64,000 nucleotides of DNA from Streptomyces sclerotialus. GTDB taxonomy: Bacteria; Actinomycetota; Actinomycetes; Streptomycetales; Streptomycetaceae. Location: assembly GCF_040907265.1 (NCBI RefSeq), contig NZ_JBFOHP010000002.1:5270001-5334000 (forward strand), read 5' to 3'. Below the pieces are notes generated by a model. That model did not search any database. It was not told the DNA's origin and saw only the letters and a program-made list of their open reading frames with translations. Positions 40,078 through 48,920 of the stretch are shown here, in pieces; within the stretch, counting starts at the first letter, position 1; every line of letters begins with the position of its first letter. The position numbers were made by a program, and so were the translations under genes.

Positions 40078-42771
40078 ATGACCGACGACCTCGGACCGCG
40101 GGACGTGCAGGGCAGCCGGGCGGCGGGCCGCGGGCGCCGCCGGGTCGCGCTCCTCACGGCGGGCGCGCTGCTCCCGCTGCCCCTGCTGGCCGGCTGCGGC
40201 GGGGACGACGACCCGCACGCGGCAGGGGCCGGCAGCCAGGACGTCGGCCCGGCCGCCGCGGCGACGCTGCGCGACGGCGGGACGGTGCGCTGGGCCGTGG
40301 ACGAGCTCCCCGCTACCTTCAACGCCTTCCAGGCGGACGCCGGCGAGAGCACGGACACGGTGGCGGGCGCCGTCCTCCCCGCGCTCTTCACCCTGGACGC
40401 CAACGGTGTGCCGCAGCGCAACGCCGACTACCTCCAGGCCGCGGAGGTCACCCAGCGCGAGCCGGAGCAGATCGTCCGGTACACGCTGCACCCCGACGCA
40501 CGGTGGAGCGACGGCCGGCGGATCTCCGCCGCCGACTTCGCCGCCCAGTGGAAGGCGCTGCGCGGCAGGAACGCCGCGTACTGGACGGCCCGCAACGCCG
40601 GGTACGACCGCATCAAGAAGGTCACGGCGGGCGGGAAGCGCGGCGAGGTCGAGGTGACCTTCGCCCGGCCGTACGCCGACTGGCAGTCGCTCTTCACCCC
40701 GCTGTACCCGAAGAACGTCATGGCGAGCCCGGCGGCGTTCAACGACGGCGCGCGCACGAAGCTCACGCCCGCCGCCGGGCCGTTCCGGGTGGCGGAGCAG
40801 GACGGCCGGAAGGACACCCTCACCCTCGTACGGAACACGGAGTGGTGGGGCGGCCGGGCCCGGCTGAAGAAGATCGTGCTCACCGGGCTGCCCGCGGTGG
40901 AGCGGGCCGCCGCGCTCGCCAAGGGCCGGATCGACGTGGCGGAGATCGACCGCGGCACGGCCAAGGAGATCACCACGGCGCGCGGCGGGAACCAGCAGGC
41001 CGCCGCCGGGGACGAAGCGCCGCGCGGTGCCGTCTCCTCCGACGCGCTGCGCCACCAGGCGCAGGCGCACGGCACCGAGGCGGAGCGCACGGCGGAGCGG
41101 GAACGCCGCAAGGAGGCTGCTGCCGCCGCCGCCCGCCAGGCGCACCTGCGCGGCTACACCGTCCGCCGCGCCCTCTCGCCGTCCTTCACCCAGCTCGCCC
41201 TCAACGGCAGCACGGGCCCGCTCACCGACGAACGGGTACGCCGCGCGGTGGCCCGCGCCATCGACCGCGGCGCGCTGGCGAAGGAGGTGCTGGGCCCGCT
41301 CCAGCTGCCCGCCGCGCCGGTCGGCAGCCACCTCCTGCTCGCCGGGCAGCCCGGGTACCGCGACAACAGCGGTGCGCTGGGCGGCCAGGACACCGAGGCG
41401 GCGCAGGCCCTGCTGGCCGACGCCGGCTGGCGGATGCCGGAGGGCGGCGCCGAGGAGGAGACCGACGCACAGCCCGGCGAGCGGGAGGCGGACCGGGGCC
41501 GGGCCGACGCGGACGCCGGCCGCACCGACGGCAGGAACGGGCAGCCCGGCCCGGGCGGCGAGGGAGCCCGGCCCCCCGCCGCCGGCGAGCCGCACGGCGG
41601 CCCCGGCCGCCCCGGCACCGGCCGGGCGGCCGCGACCGCCCCCGTCACCCTCTCCTCGCTGACCGGCGCCGGTTCGGCGGGCGTCCAGCGGGCGGCCCTG
41701 CTGCGGCAGAGCGCGGCGCTGTACGACGTGGTGGCGCGCACGGCGCGGCACCGTGCCCTGGGGGACACCCGGTCGGCCGCGTACGCCACGTACGAGCGGG
41801 CCGGCGCCCGGGCGGCGGACGCCTGGGACGAGGCCGACGTGCTGGCGGAGGCGGCCCGGCGGCGGACCACCGCGCTCGCCGCGGGCTGGGACGACACCAA
41901 GCCGGGCGCCGGCGAGCAGGTCGCGGGTGCCGGCCCGGCCGGCCCGGTCAGCGCCGTCCAGGCACGCGAGGCCGCGGCCGCCGCCGAGCGGAACCGCCTC
42001 GCGGCCGCGGCGGAGCGCACGGAGGCCGGGCGGGGCGCGCAGGACGAGAAGGCGCCCGCCGAGGACCGCGCCGTCGTCCGGGCGGGGACGGCGGCCCACA
42101 GCGGCTCCGGCGCCGAGGACGCGGCAGCGGAGCGGGCCGGGGACACCGGGGGCGAGGACGGCAAGGCCGGCAAGGCCGCCGAGCACGGCCGGAGCGCGCG
42201 CGGCCACGACGACGCGGCGGCCGGCCGGAGCGCCGTCTTCGTGAAGAAGAACGGCCGGCCGCTCATGCTGCGCTTCGTCCTGCCCGGCGGCCCCGGCACC
42301 GCCCAGCTGCGTACGGTCGCCGACCGCATCTCCGGAATGCTGATGAGGATCGGTGTACGGACGACCGTCCAGAAGGTGGCCGACAAGAGCTACTTCGAGG
42401 ACCACATCGCGTCCGGCGACTACGACCTGGCGCTCTACTCCTGGCCCGGCAGCGCCTACCCGGCCACCGACGCCCGGCCCGTCTACGCCAAGCCCCGGCC
42501 GGCGGCGGACGGCTCGCTGACCGTCGAGCAGAACTACACCCGGGTCGGCACCGACCGGATCGACCAGCTCTTCGACCAGGCCTCCGGCGAGCTCGACCAG
42601 GAGGCGGCCCGGGATCTCGTCGCCCAGGCCGACCAGCGGATCTGGGCCGCCGCCGGCTCGATTCCGCTGTACCGGCAGCCCCAGCTCGTGGCGGCCAGGG
42701 CGAACCTGGCCAATGTGGGCGCCTTCGGCTTCGCGACCCCCAGGTACCAGGACATCGGCTACAAGAAATAG
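40078..42771 (+). CDS. lpqW: LpqW-like lipoprotein (family 5 solute-binding fold) with a ~265-residue insertion
   Basis: An 897-residue lipoprotein: signal peptide with lipobox LLAGC, Cys40. The SBP_bac_5 fold starts at VRWAVDELPATFNAFQ and includes SDGRRISAADFAAQWKAL and the late WPGSAYPATDARP region. It is directly upstream of typA with no permease or ATPase genes, which is the lpqW-typA arrangement of M. tuberculosis (Rv1166-Rv1165); LpqW there affects phosphatidylinositol mannoside/lipomannan synthesis rather than import. Two low-complexity Ala/Arg/Gly/Glu-rich blocks interrupt the fold, a short one near residues 305-355 and a very long one near 455-720, so the protein is far longer than the usual 550-650 residues. 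Function here is inferred from synteny. Confidence 0.75.
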   Translation: MTDDLGPRDVQGSRAAGRGRRRVALLTAGALLPLPLLAGCGGDDDPHAAGAGSQDVGPAAAATLRDGGTVRWAVDELPATFNAFQADAGESTDTVAGAVLPALFTLDANGVPQRNADYLQAAEVTQREPEQIVRYTLHPDARWSDGRRISAADFAAQWKALRGRNAAYWTARNAGYDRIKKVTAGGKRGEVEVTFARPYADWQSLFTPLYPKNVMASPAAFNDGARTKLTPAAGPFRVAEQDGRKDTLTLVRNTEWWGGRARLKKIVLTGLPAVERAAALAKGRIDVAEIDRGTAKEITTARGGNQQAAAGDEAPRGAVSSDALRHQAQAHGTEAERTAERERRKEAAAAAARQAHLRGYTVRRALSPSFTQLALNGSTGPLTDERVRRAVARAIDRGALAKEVLGPLQLPAAPVGSHLLLAGQPGYRDNSGALGGQDTEAAQALLADAGWRMPEGGAEEETDAQPGEREADRGRADADAGRTDGRNGQPGPGGEGARPPAAGEPHGGPGRPGTGRAAATAPVTLSSLTGAGSAGVQRAALLRQSAALYDVVARTARHRALGDTRSAAYATYERAGARAADAWDEADVLAEAARRRTTALAAGWDDTKPGAGEQVAGAGPAGPVSAVQAREAAAAAERNRLAAAAERTEAGRGAQDEKAPAEDRAVVRAGTAAHSGSGAEDAAAERAGDTGGEDGKAGKAAEHGRSARGHDDAAAGRSAVFVKKNGRPLMLRFVLPGGPGTAQLRTVADRISGMLMRIGVRTTVQKVADKSYFEDHIASGDYDLALYSWPGSAYPATDARPVYAKPRPAADGSLTVEQNYTRVGTDRIDQLFDQASGELDQEAARDLVAQADQRIWAAAGSIPLYRQPQLVAARANLANVGAFGFATPRYQDIGYKK

Positions 42772-42920
42772 CAGGTCAGCGCGGGTGCGAACGGGCTGGC
42801 GCTGCTGTTGCCGCGTCGGCCCCGTACCATGGGGTAAGGCCGTGGCGTGTTGATGCCCGGCGGGCGCGCGTGCCGGACCGTACGCGCCGTCATCCACAAT
42901 CCGGGAGAAGCGCCGCAAGT

Positions 42921-44828
42921 ATGCCCACGCGCCACGACATTCGTAACGTCGCCATCGTCGCCCACGTCGACCACGGCAAGACAACCCTTGTCGACGCCAT
43001 GCTCAAGCAGGCGGGAGCCTTCGCCGCGCACGCCGCCGAGAACCTCGACGAGCGCATGATGGACTCCAACGACCTGGAGCGTGAGAAGGGCATCACGATC
43101 CTCGCCAAGAACACGGCGGTGAAGTACCACCCCAAGGACGGCGGGGACCCGATCACGATCAACATCATCGACACCCCCGGCCACGCCGACTTCGGTGGCG
43201 AGGTCGAGCGCGGCCTGTCGATGGTCGACGCGGTCGTGCTGCTGGTCGACGCGTCCGAGGGCCCGCTGCCGCAGACCCGCTTCGTGCTGCGCAAGGCGCT
43301 GGCCGCGAAGATGCCGGTCATCCTCTGCATCAACAAGACCGACCGGCCGGACTCCCGGATCGCCGAGGTCGTCGACGAGACGTACGACCTCTTCCTGGAC
43401 CTGGACGCGGACGAGGACCAGATCGAGTTCCCGATCGTCTACGCCTGCGCCCGCGACGGCATCGCCTCGCTGACCAAGCCGGAGGACGGCACCGTCCCGG
43501 CGGACAGCACCAACCTGGAGCCGTTCTTCACCACGCTGCTGGAGACCGCCCCGGCCCCCGAGTACGACGAGGAGGCCCCGCTCCAGGCGCACGTCACCAA
43601 CCTCGACGCGGACAACTTCCTCGGCCGTATCGCGCTGCTCCGCGTCGAGCAGGGTGAGCTGAAGAAGGGCCAGACCGTCGCGTGGATCAAGCGTGACGGC
43701 ACGATCCAGAACGTCCGCATCACCGAGCTGCTGATGACCGAGGCGCTCACCCGCAAGCCGGCCGAGAAGGCGGGCCCGGGCGACATCTGCGCGGTCGCCG
43801 GTATCCCCGACATCATGATCGGCGAGACGCTGGCCGACCCGGAGAACCCGGTCGCGCTGCCGCTGATCACGGTCGACGAGCCCGCGATCTCGATGACCAT
43901 CGGTACGAACACCTCGCCGCTGGTCGGCCGCGGCGGCACCGGCAAGGGCGCGGACGCCAAGGCCGCGGTCAAGGACCGCAAGGTCACCGCGCGTCAGGTC
44001 AAGGACCGGCTGGACCGCGAGCTGATCGGTAACGTCTCGCTGCGCGTGCTGGACACCGAGCGCCCCGACGCCTGGGAGGTGCAGGGCCGCGGTGAGCTGG
44101 CGCTGGCCATCCTGGTCGAGCAGATGCGCCGCGAGGGCTTCGAGATGACCATCGGCAAGCCGCAGGTGGTCACCAAGGAGGTCGACGGCAAGACCTACGA
44201 GCCGGTCGAGCGGATGACCATCGACGTGCCCGAGGAGCACATGGGCGCCGTCACGCAGCTCATGGGCACCCGCAAGGGCCGGATGGACAACATGTCCAAC
44301 CACGGCTCCGGCTGGGTCCGCATGGAGTTCGTCGTCCCGTCGCGCGGTCTGATCGGCTTCCGTACCGAGTTCCTGACCAACACCCGCGGTACGGGCATCG
44401 CGCACTCCATCCACGAGGGCCACGAGCCGTGGTTCGGCACCCTGCAGACCCGTAACAACGGTTCGCTGGTCGCCGACCGCGCCGGCGCGGTCACCGCGTT
44501 CGCGATGACCAACCTCCAGGAGCGCGGCGTGCTCTTCGTGGAGCCGGGCACCGAGGTGTACGAGGGCATGATCGTCGGCGAGAACAGCCGCTCCGACGAC
44601 ATGGACGTCAACATCACCAAGGAGAAGAAGCTCACGAACATGCGGTCCTCGACGGCCGATGTCGCCGAGTCGATCGTCCCGCCGCGCAAGCTCTCCCTGG
44701 AGCAGTCGCTGGAGTTCTGCCGCGACGACGAGTGCGTCGAGGTGACCCCGGAGGCGGTCCGCATCCGCAAGGTGAACCTGGACGCCCGCGAGCGCGCCCG
44801 CGCCGCGTCCCGCGCCAAGCACAACTGA
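42921..44828 (+). CDS. typA: Ribosome-associated GTPase TypA/BipA
   Basis: A 635-residue translational GTPase with all G motifs: G1 AHVDHGKTT near residue 14, G2 REKGITI, G3 DTPGHADFGG and G4 NKTDRPD. EF-G-like domains II, III and V follow, and the C-terminal BipA-specific region ends with RARAASRAKHN. The ATG at 42921 is preceded by GGGAGAAG at suitable spacing. BipA acts on the ribosome in 50S assembly and in stress or cold adaptation. Gene order next to the LpqW-like lipoprotein is shared with mycobacteria. A strong terminator follows. Confidence 0.95.
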   Translation: MPTRHDIRNVAIVAHVDHGKTTLVDAMLKQAGAFAAHAAENLDERMMDSNDLEREKGITILAKNTAVKYHPKDGGDPITINIIDTPGHADFGGEVERGLSMVDAVVLLVDASEGPLPQTRFVLRKALAAKMPVILCINKTDRPDSRIAEVVDETYDLFLDLDADEDQIEFPIVYACARDGIASLTKPEDGTVPADSTNLEPFFTTLLETAPAPEYDEEAPLQAHVTNLDADNFLGRIALLRVEQGELKKGQTVAWIKRDGTIQNVRITELLMTEALTRKPAEKAGPGDICAVAGIPDIMIGETLADPENPVALPLITVDEPAISMTIGTNTSPLVGRGGTGKGADAKAAVKDRKVTARQVKDRLDRELIGNVSLRVLDTERPDAWEVQGRGELALAILVEQMRREGFEMTIGKPQVVTKEVDGKTYEPVERMTIDVPEEHMGAVTQLMGTRKGRMDNMSNHGSGWVRMEFVVPSRGLIGFRTEFLTNTRGTGIAHSIHEGHEPWFGTLQTRNNGSLVADRAGAVTAFAMTNLQERGVLFVEPGTEVYEGMIVGENSRSDDMDVNITKEKKLTNMRSSTADVAESIVPPRKLSLEQSLEFCRDDECVEVTPEAVRIRKVNLDARERARAASRAKHN

Positions 44829-44877
44829 CGCCCGCGGGGCCCCGGTTGACGCGACCGGGAGCCCAGTGGAGCGACGG

Positions 44878-44912
44878 AGCGCCCCGCCGGACTTCCTGTC
44901 CGGCGGGGCGCT
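44878..44912 (+). terminator. Terminator after typA
   Basis: A perfect 14-bp stem (44878-44891 with 44899-44912), 7-base loop, followed by TTCG. It starts 49 bp after the typA stop. Confidence 0.85.
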
Positions 44913-45297
44913 TTCGCGTGCGGGCGAGCTCACTTACCGCACATGCTCGGTGACGTCAAGACGCTGCGGGTCGCCCGCCGCCCCGCCGGGTGTCCGGAAC
45001 GTGGACGCCAGGCATCCTCCGGCTGGCGGGAGGTCCGATTCCTGCCCGTCTGGATGGATTGGTTTGTCCGGATTCCGAACGAGGGTCTCCGTGATGTGAC
45101 CAAAAAGTAACCACTATCTCGTGGCTAATGGGGCGAACGTGACTGAGGATGGGGGCTATTGAGCTCGGGTCAATGGGTCACGCGCTGTGAAAAGCGCCGA
45201 CTCACGAGCATCGGGGGCTGGTCGCGCGCTGTCAGGGGTGTCAGCGGGTGACCGGCTCCTTTCCATGTCAAGAATGGACTCATGAGGAGGCAGTCCC
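44913..45297. other. Regulatory region upstream of the first oligopeptide permease operon
   Basis: A 385-bp gap, locally A/T-rich at about 45095-45130 (GTGACCAAAAAGTAACCACTATC). It must contain the promoter and probably regulatory sites for the operon, but no clear -35/-10 pair could be assigned. The last bases form a strong AGGAGG ribosome-binding site before the ATG at 45298. Confidence 0.35.
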
Positions 45298-46926
45298 ATG
45301 CGCGGTGCCAGAAGCGCCACTTGGGTCGCAGGAGCCATAGCCATCGCCCTCGGCGCGACGGCGTGCGGCGGCAGCAGCGACAGCGCGGGCTCGGAGGCCG
45401 GCGTCGTACGGGCCGCGTGGGGCGACCCGCAGAACCCGCTGGAGCCGGCCAACACCACTGAGGTGCAGGGCGGCAAGGTCCTCGACATGATCTTCAGCAA
45501 CCTGAAGAGCTACGACCCGAAGACCGGCGAGGCCAAGAACGACGCCGCGGAGTCCATCGACACCAAGGACCAGCAGACCTTCACCGTCAAGGTGAAGAAG
45601 GGCCTGAAGTTCTCCAACGGCGAGGCCGTCACCGCCAAGTCCTTCGTCGACGCCTGGAATTACGGCGCGCTCGCCACCAACCAGCAGAAGAACAGCTACT
45701 TCTTCTCCGACATCGAGGGCTACGACAAGGTCGCGCCGGCCAAGGGCGAGCCGACCGCCAAGACCCTCTCCGGACTGAAGGTCGTCGACGACCACACCTT
45801 CACCGTCAAGCTCACCCAGAAGATGTCGACGTGGCCGACGCGCCTGGGCTACAAGGCCTTCGCGCCGCTGCCGAAGAAGTTCTTCTCCGACCACAAGGGC
45901 TACCTCGACAAGCCCGTCGGCAACGGCCCGTACAAGGTGGACTCGTACGCCAAGGGCTCGCAGATGAAGCTCGTGCCGAACCCGGAGTACAAGGGCGACG
46001 ACAAGCCGAAGAACAAGGGCGTCCTGCTGAAGGTCTACACGGACTCCAACACCGCGTACTCCGACCTCCAGGCCGGCAACCTCGACGTGCTCGACAGCCT
46101 GCCCGCCGAGCAGATCAAGAACGCCGAGACCGACCTCCAGGGCAACTACGTCTCGCAGCCGGCCGGCATCGTGCAGACCGTCAGCTTCCCGCTGGACAAG
46201 GGCGCCTGGAGCAAGAAGGGGATGGAGAAGGTCCGCAAGGGCATCTCCATGGCGATCGACCGCAAGACGATCACCGAGAAGATCTACCACGGCACCCGCA
46301 CCCCGGCCACCGACCTCACCTCCCCGGTGCTCGGTGACGCCAACGGCTACTCCAAGGACATCTGCGGCGACGCCTGCGAGTACAACCCGACCGAGGCCAA
46401 GAAGCTCATCAAGGAGGGCGGCGGCCTCCCCGGCGGGAAGATGACCATCAGCTACAACGCCGACAAGGACTCCCACAAGGAGTGGGTGGACGCGGTCTGC
46501 AACAGCGTCAACAAGGTGCTGGGCGACGACAAGGCGTGCGTGGGCAACCCCGTGGGCACCTTCGCCGACTTCCGTACCCAGATCACCAAGGGTGAGATGA
46601 CCAGCGGCTTCCGCGCCGGCTGGCAGATGGACTACCCGCAGATCGAGAACTTCCTGACCCCGCTGTACGGCACCGGTGCCTCCTCAAACGACTCGCACTG
46701 GAGCAACAAGGAGTTCGACGGCCTCCTGAAGAAGGCCGCGGCCGAGCCCGACACCAAGAAGGCCACCAAGACCTACCAGGACGCAGAGAAGCTGGTCCTG
46801 GACGACATGGTCGCCATCCCGCTCTGGTACCAGAACGGCGTCGCCGGCTGGTCCCAGAACGTCTCCGGCGTCACCCTCGACCCCTTCAGCGTGCCGGTCT
46901 TCTCCGACATCAAGGTCAAGGCCTGA
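45298..46926 (+). CDS. Oligopeptide/dipeptide ABC transporter, substrate-binding lipoprotein (system 1)
   Basis: A 542-residue SBP_bac_5 lipoprotein. The signal peptide ends in the lipobox GATAC with Cys23. The mature protein has the typical WGDPQNPLEPANTTEVQGG start and the FSNGEAVTAKSFVDAW and SMAIDRKTIT family segments. Two Cys pairs (CGDAC near residue 355, and CNS...KACVG near 400-415) may form disulfides. It heads a five-gene operon (two permeases, two ATPases) and is followed by a composite hairpin, a pattern known to keep binding-protein mRNA more abundant. It has the same length and general sequence as the system-2 protein, so the two arose by duplication. Ligand is probably a peptide but not proven. 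Confidence 0.87.
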   Translation: MRGARSATWVAGAIAIALGATACGGSSDSAGSEAGVVRAAWGDPQNPLEPANTTEVQGGKVLDMIFSNLKSYDPKTGEAKNDAAESIDTKDQQTFTVKVKKGLKFSNGEAVTAKSFVDAWNYGALATNQQKNSYFFSDIEGYDKVAPAKGEPTAKTLSGLKVVDDHTFTVKLTQKMSTWPTRLGYKAFAPLPKKFFSDHKGYLDKPVGNGPYKVDSYAKGSQMKLVPNPEYKGDDKPKNKGVLLKVYTDSNTAYSDLQAGNLDVLDSLPAEQIKNAETDLQGNYVSQPAGIVQTVSFPLDKGAWSKKGMEKVRKGISMAIDRKTITEKIYHGTRTPATDLTSPVLGDANGYSKDICGDACEYNPTEAKKLIKEGGGLPGGKMTISYNADKDSHKEWVDAVCNSVNKVLGDDKACVGNPVGTFADFRTQITKGEMTSGFRAGWQMDYPQIENFLTPLYGTGASSNDSHWSNKEFDGLLKKAAAEPDTKKATKTYQDAEKLVLDDMVAIPLWYQNGVAGWSQNVSGVTLDPFSVPVFSDIKVKA

Positions 46927-46989
46927 CCCGTCCGACGCAGGAGCCCCTGAGCGGGGCCCCGTAATCACGACCGCTCACGGCGGCAGGGA

Positions 46990-47037
46990 GCAGCCGGCCA
47001 CCCGCGGCCTCACCGACGAGGCCACGGGCCCGGCTGC
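46990..47037 (+). promoter_or_regulatory. Intercistronic stem-loop after the system-1 binding-protein gene
   Basis: Nested inverted repeats: outer stem GCAGCCGG (46990-46997) with CCGGCTGC (47030-47037), inner stem 47001-47011 with 47018-47028 (one mismatch), loop ACCGAC. No T-run follows. Its place between binding-protein and permease genes suits an RNA-stabilising or partial-termination element that raises binding protein over the membrane parts. Confidence 0.65.
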
Positions 47038-47066
47038 CCCCGCGTCGGCGCACTTCTGGAGGACAC

Positions 47067-47990
47067 ATGGGGCGCTATGTCGTGCGACGACTGCTCCAGA
47101 TGGTGCCCGTCTTCATCGGCACCACTTTCCTGATCTTCGTCATGGTCTACGCGCTCGGCGACCCCGTCGCGGCCATGTTCGGAGACCGGACCCCCGACCC
47201 GGCCACCGCCGCCCAGATCCGGGAGTCCCTGCATCTGAACGACCCGCTGTGGAGCCAGTACCTGCAGTACATGGCGGGCATCTTCCAGGGCGACTTCGGC
47301 ACCGCCTTCAACGGCCGGCCGGTCATCGAGCTGATGGGGGACGCCTTCCCCAACACCGTCCAGCTCACCCTGGTCGCCTTCGTCATCGAGCTGGTGGTCG
47401 GCGTGACGCTCGGCGTCGTCGCCGGCATGCGCCGCGGCCGTCTGATCGACACCGGCGTGCTGGTGCTCACGCTGATCGTGATCTCGATCCCGACCTTCGT
47501 CACCGGCTACCTGCTGCAGTACTTCGTCGGCGTGAAGTGGGGCGCGCTGCCCCCGTCGGTCTCCAGCGAGGTGCGCTTCGAGGAACTGATCCTCCCCGGC
47601 ATCGTGCTCGCGGGCGTCTCGCTGGCGTACGTGGCCCGGCTGACCCGTACCTCCATCGCGGAGAACATCCGCTCCGACTACATCCGCACCGCCACCGCCA
47701 AGGGCCTGCCGCGCCGCCGCGTGATCAGCGTGCACCTGCTGCGCAACTCGCTGATCCCGGTCGTCACCTTCCTCGGCACCGACATCGGCGGCCTGATGGC
47801 CGGCGCCATCGTCACCGAGCGGATCTTCAACCTCCAGGGCGTCGGCTTCCAGCTCTACCAGGGCATCCTGCGGCAGAACGCGCCGACCGTGGTCGGCTTC
47901 GTGACCGTGCTCGTGGTCGTCTTCCTCGCCGCCAACCTGCTCGTCGACCTGCTCTACGCGGTCCTGGACCCGAGGATCCGGTATGCCTGA
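47067..47990 (+). CDS. Oligopeptide/dipeptide ABC transporter permease, DppB type (system 1)
   Basis: A 307-residue inner-membrane permease with six predicted helices. It starts MGRYVVRRLLQMVPVFIG, the usual DppB/OppB N-terminus, and has the EAA-loop region (SDYIRTATAKGLPRRRVISVH) that docks with the ATPases. It follows the hairpin after the binding-protein gene, with GGAGG before its ATG. It overlaps the next permease gene by eight bases, so the two permeases are coupled and form the heterodimeric channel. Confidence 0.9.
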   Translation: MGRYVVRRLLQMVPVFIGTTFLIFVMVYALGDPVAAMFGDRTPDPATAAQIRESLHLNDPLWSQYLQYMAGIFQGDFGTAFNGRPVIELMGDAFPNTVQLTLVAFVIELVVGVTLGVVAGMRRGRLIDTGVLVLTLIVISIPTFVTGYLLQYFVGVKWGALPPSVSSEVRFEELILPGIVLAGVSLAYVARLTRTSIAENIRSDYIRTATAKGLPRRRVISVHLLRNSLIPVVTFLGTDIGGLMAGAIVTERIFNLQGVGFQLYQGILRQNAPTVVGFVTVLVVVFLAANLLVDLLYAVLDPRIRYA

Positions 47991-48909
47991 AGTGATGAAC
48001 CCCAGCGCCCACACCCAGGCGGCTGTGGCGGCCTCCGAGGCCGTGCGGGACGAGCAGCAGGACAAGGCCCGCTCCCTCTGGGGCGACGCCTGGCGGGACC
48101 TGCGCCGCAACCCGATCTTCTACATCTCCGCCGTACTGATCCTCTTCCTGGTCGTCGTCTCGATCTGGCCGAGCATCATGACCAGCACCAGCCCGTACGC
48201 CTGCGACGTGTCCAAGTCGGCGCAGGGCGCGGCCCCCGGCCACCCCTTCGGCTTCGACAAGCAGGGCTGCGACGTCTACGCGCGTACGGTGTACGGCGCC
48301 CGCGCCTCCGTCACCGTCGGCATCTGCACCACCCTGCTCGCCGCCGTTCTCGGCTGCGTCATGGGCGGCCTCGCCGGCTTCTTCGGCGGCTGGTGGGACG
48401 CGCTGCTCTCCCGGATCGGCGACATCTTCTTCGGCATCCCGGTCCTGCTCGGCGGCATCGTCTTCCTGTCCGTCGTCAAGGGCGGCTCGATCTTCACGGT
48501 CGTCCTGCTGATGGCCGTGCTCGGCTGGCCGCAGATCGCCCGTATCGCGCGCGGCGCGGTGATCACCGCCAAGCAGCAGGACTACGTGCAGGCGGCCCGC
48601 GCGCTCGGCGCCTCCACCCCGCGCATGCTGCTCCGGCACATCGCCCCGAACGCCCTCGCGCCCGTCATCGTCGTGGCGACCATCGCGCTCGGTACGTACA
48701 TCTCGCTGGAGGCCACCCTGTCGTTCCTCGGCGTCGGCCTGAAGCCGCCGACGGTCTCCTGGGGCATCGACATCTCCCAGGCCGCCACCCAGATCCGCAA
48801 CGCCCCGCACACCCTGCTGTACCCGGCAGGTGCGCTGTCGCTTACGGTGCTGGCGTTCATCATGCTCGGCGACGCGGTGCGCGACGCCCTCGACCCCAAG
48901 CTGCGCTGA
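47983..48909 (+). CDS. Oligopeptide/dipeptide ABC transporter permease, DppC type (system 1)
   Basis: A 308-residue permease with an N-terminal polar tail, one helix (IFYISAVLILFLVVVSIWPSI) and then the five-helix binding-protein-dependent permease core. The EAA motif region is QQDYVQAARALGASTPRMLLRH. The extracytoplasmic part holds two Cys (ACDVSK and QGCDVYAR). It pairs with the preceding DppB-type protein. The ATPase gene follows after 11 bp. Confidence 0.9.
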   Translation: MPEVMNPSAHTQAAVAASEAVRDEQQDKARSLWGDAWRDLRRNPIFYISAVLILFLVVVSIWPSIMTSTSPYACDVSKSAQGAAPGHPFGFDKQGCDVYARTVYGARASVTVGICTTLLAAVLGCVMGGLAGFFGGWWDALLSRIGDIFFGIPVLLGGIVFLSVVKGGSIFTVVLLMAVLGWPQIARIARGAVITAKQQDYVQAARALGASTPRMLLRHIAPNALAPVIVVATIALGTYISLEATLSFLGVGLKPPTVSWGIDISQAATQIRNAPHTLLYPAGALSLTVLAFIMLGDAVRDALDPKLR

Positions 48910-48920
48910 GGGAGGCGTAC

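Noticed and set aside
39748..42984. 1078-residue minus-strand frame
   Set aside because: Antisense shadow of the LpqW-like gene; low-complexity, no domain.
42759..44933. 724-residue minus-strand frame
   Set aside because: Antisense of typA; typA is unambiguous.
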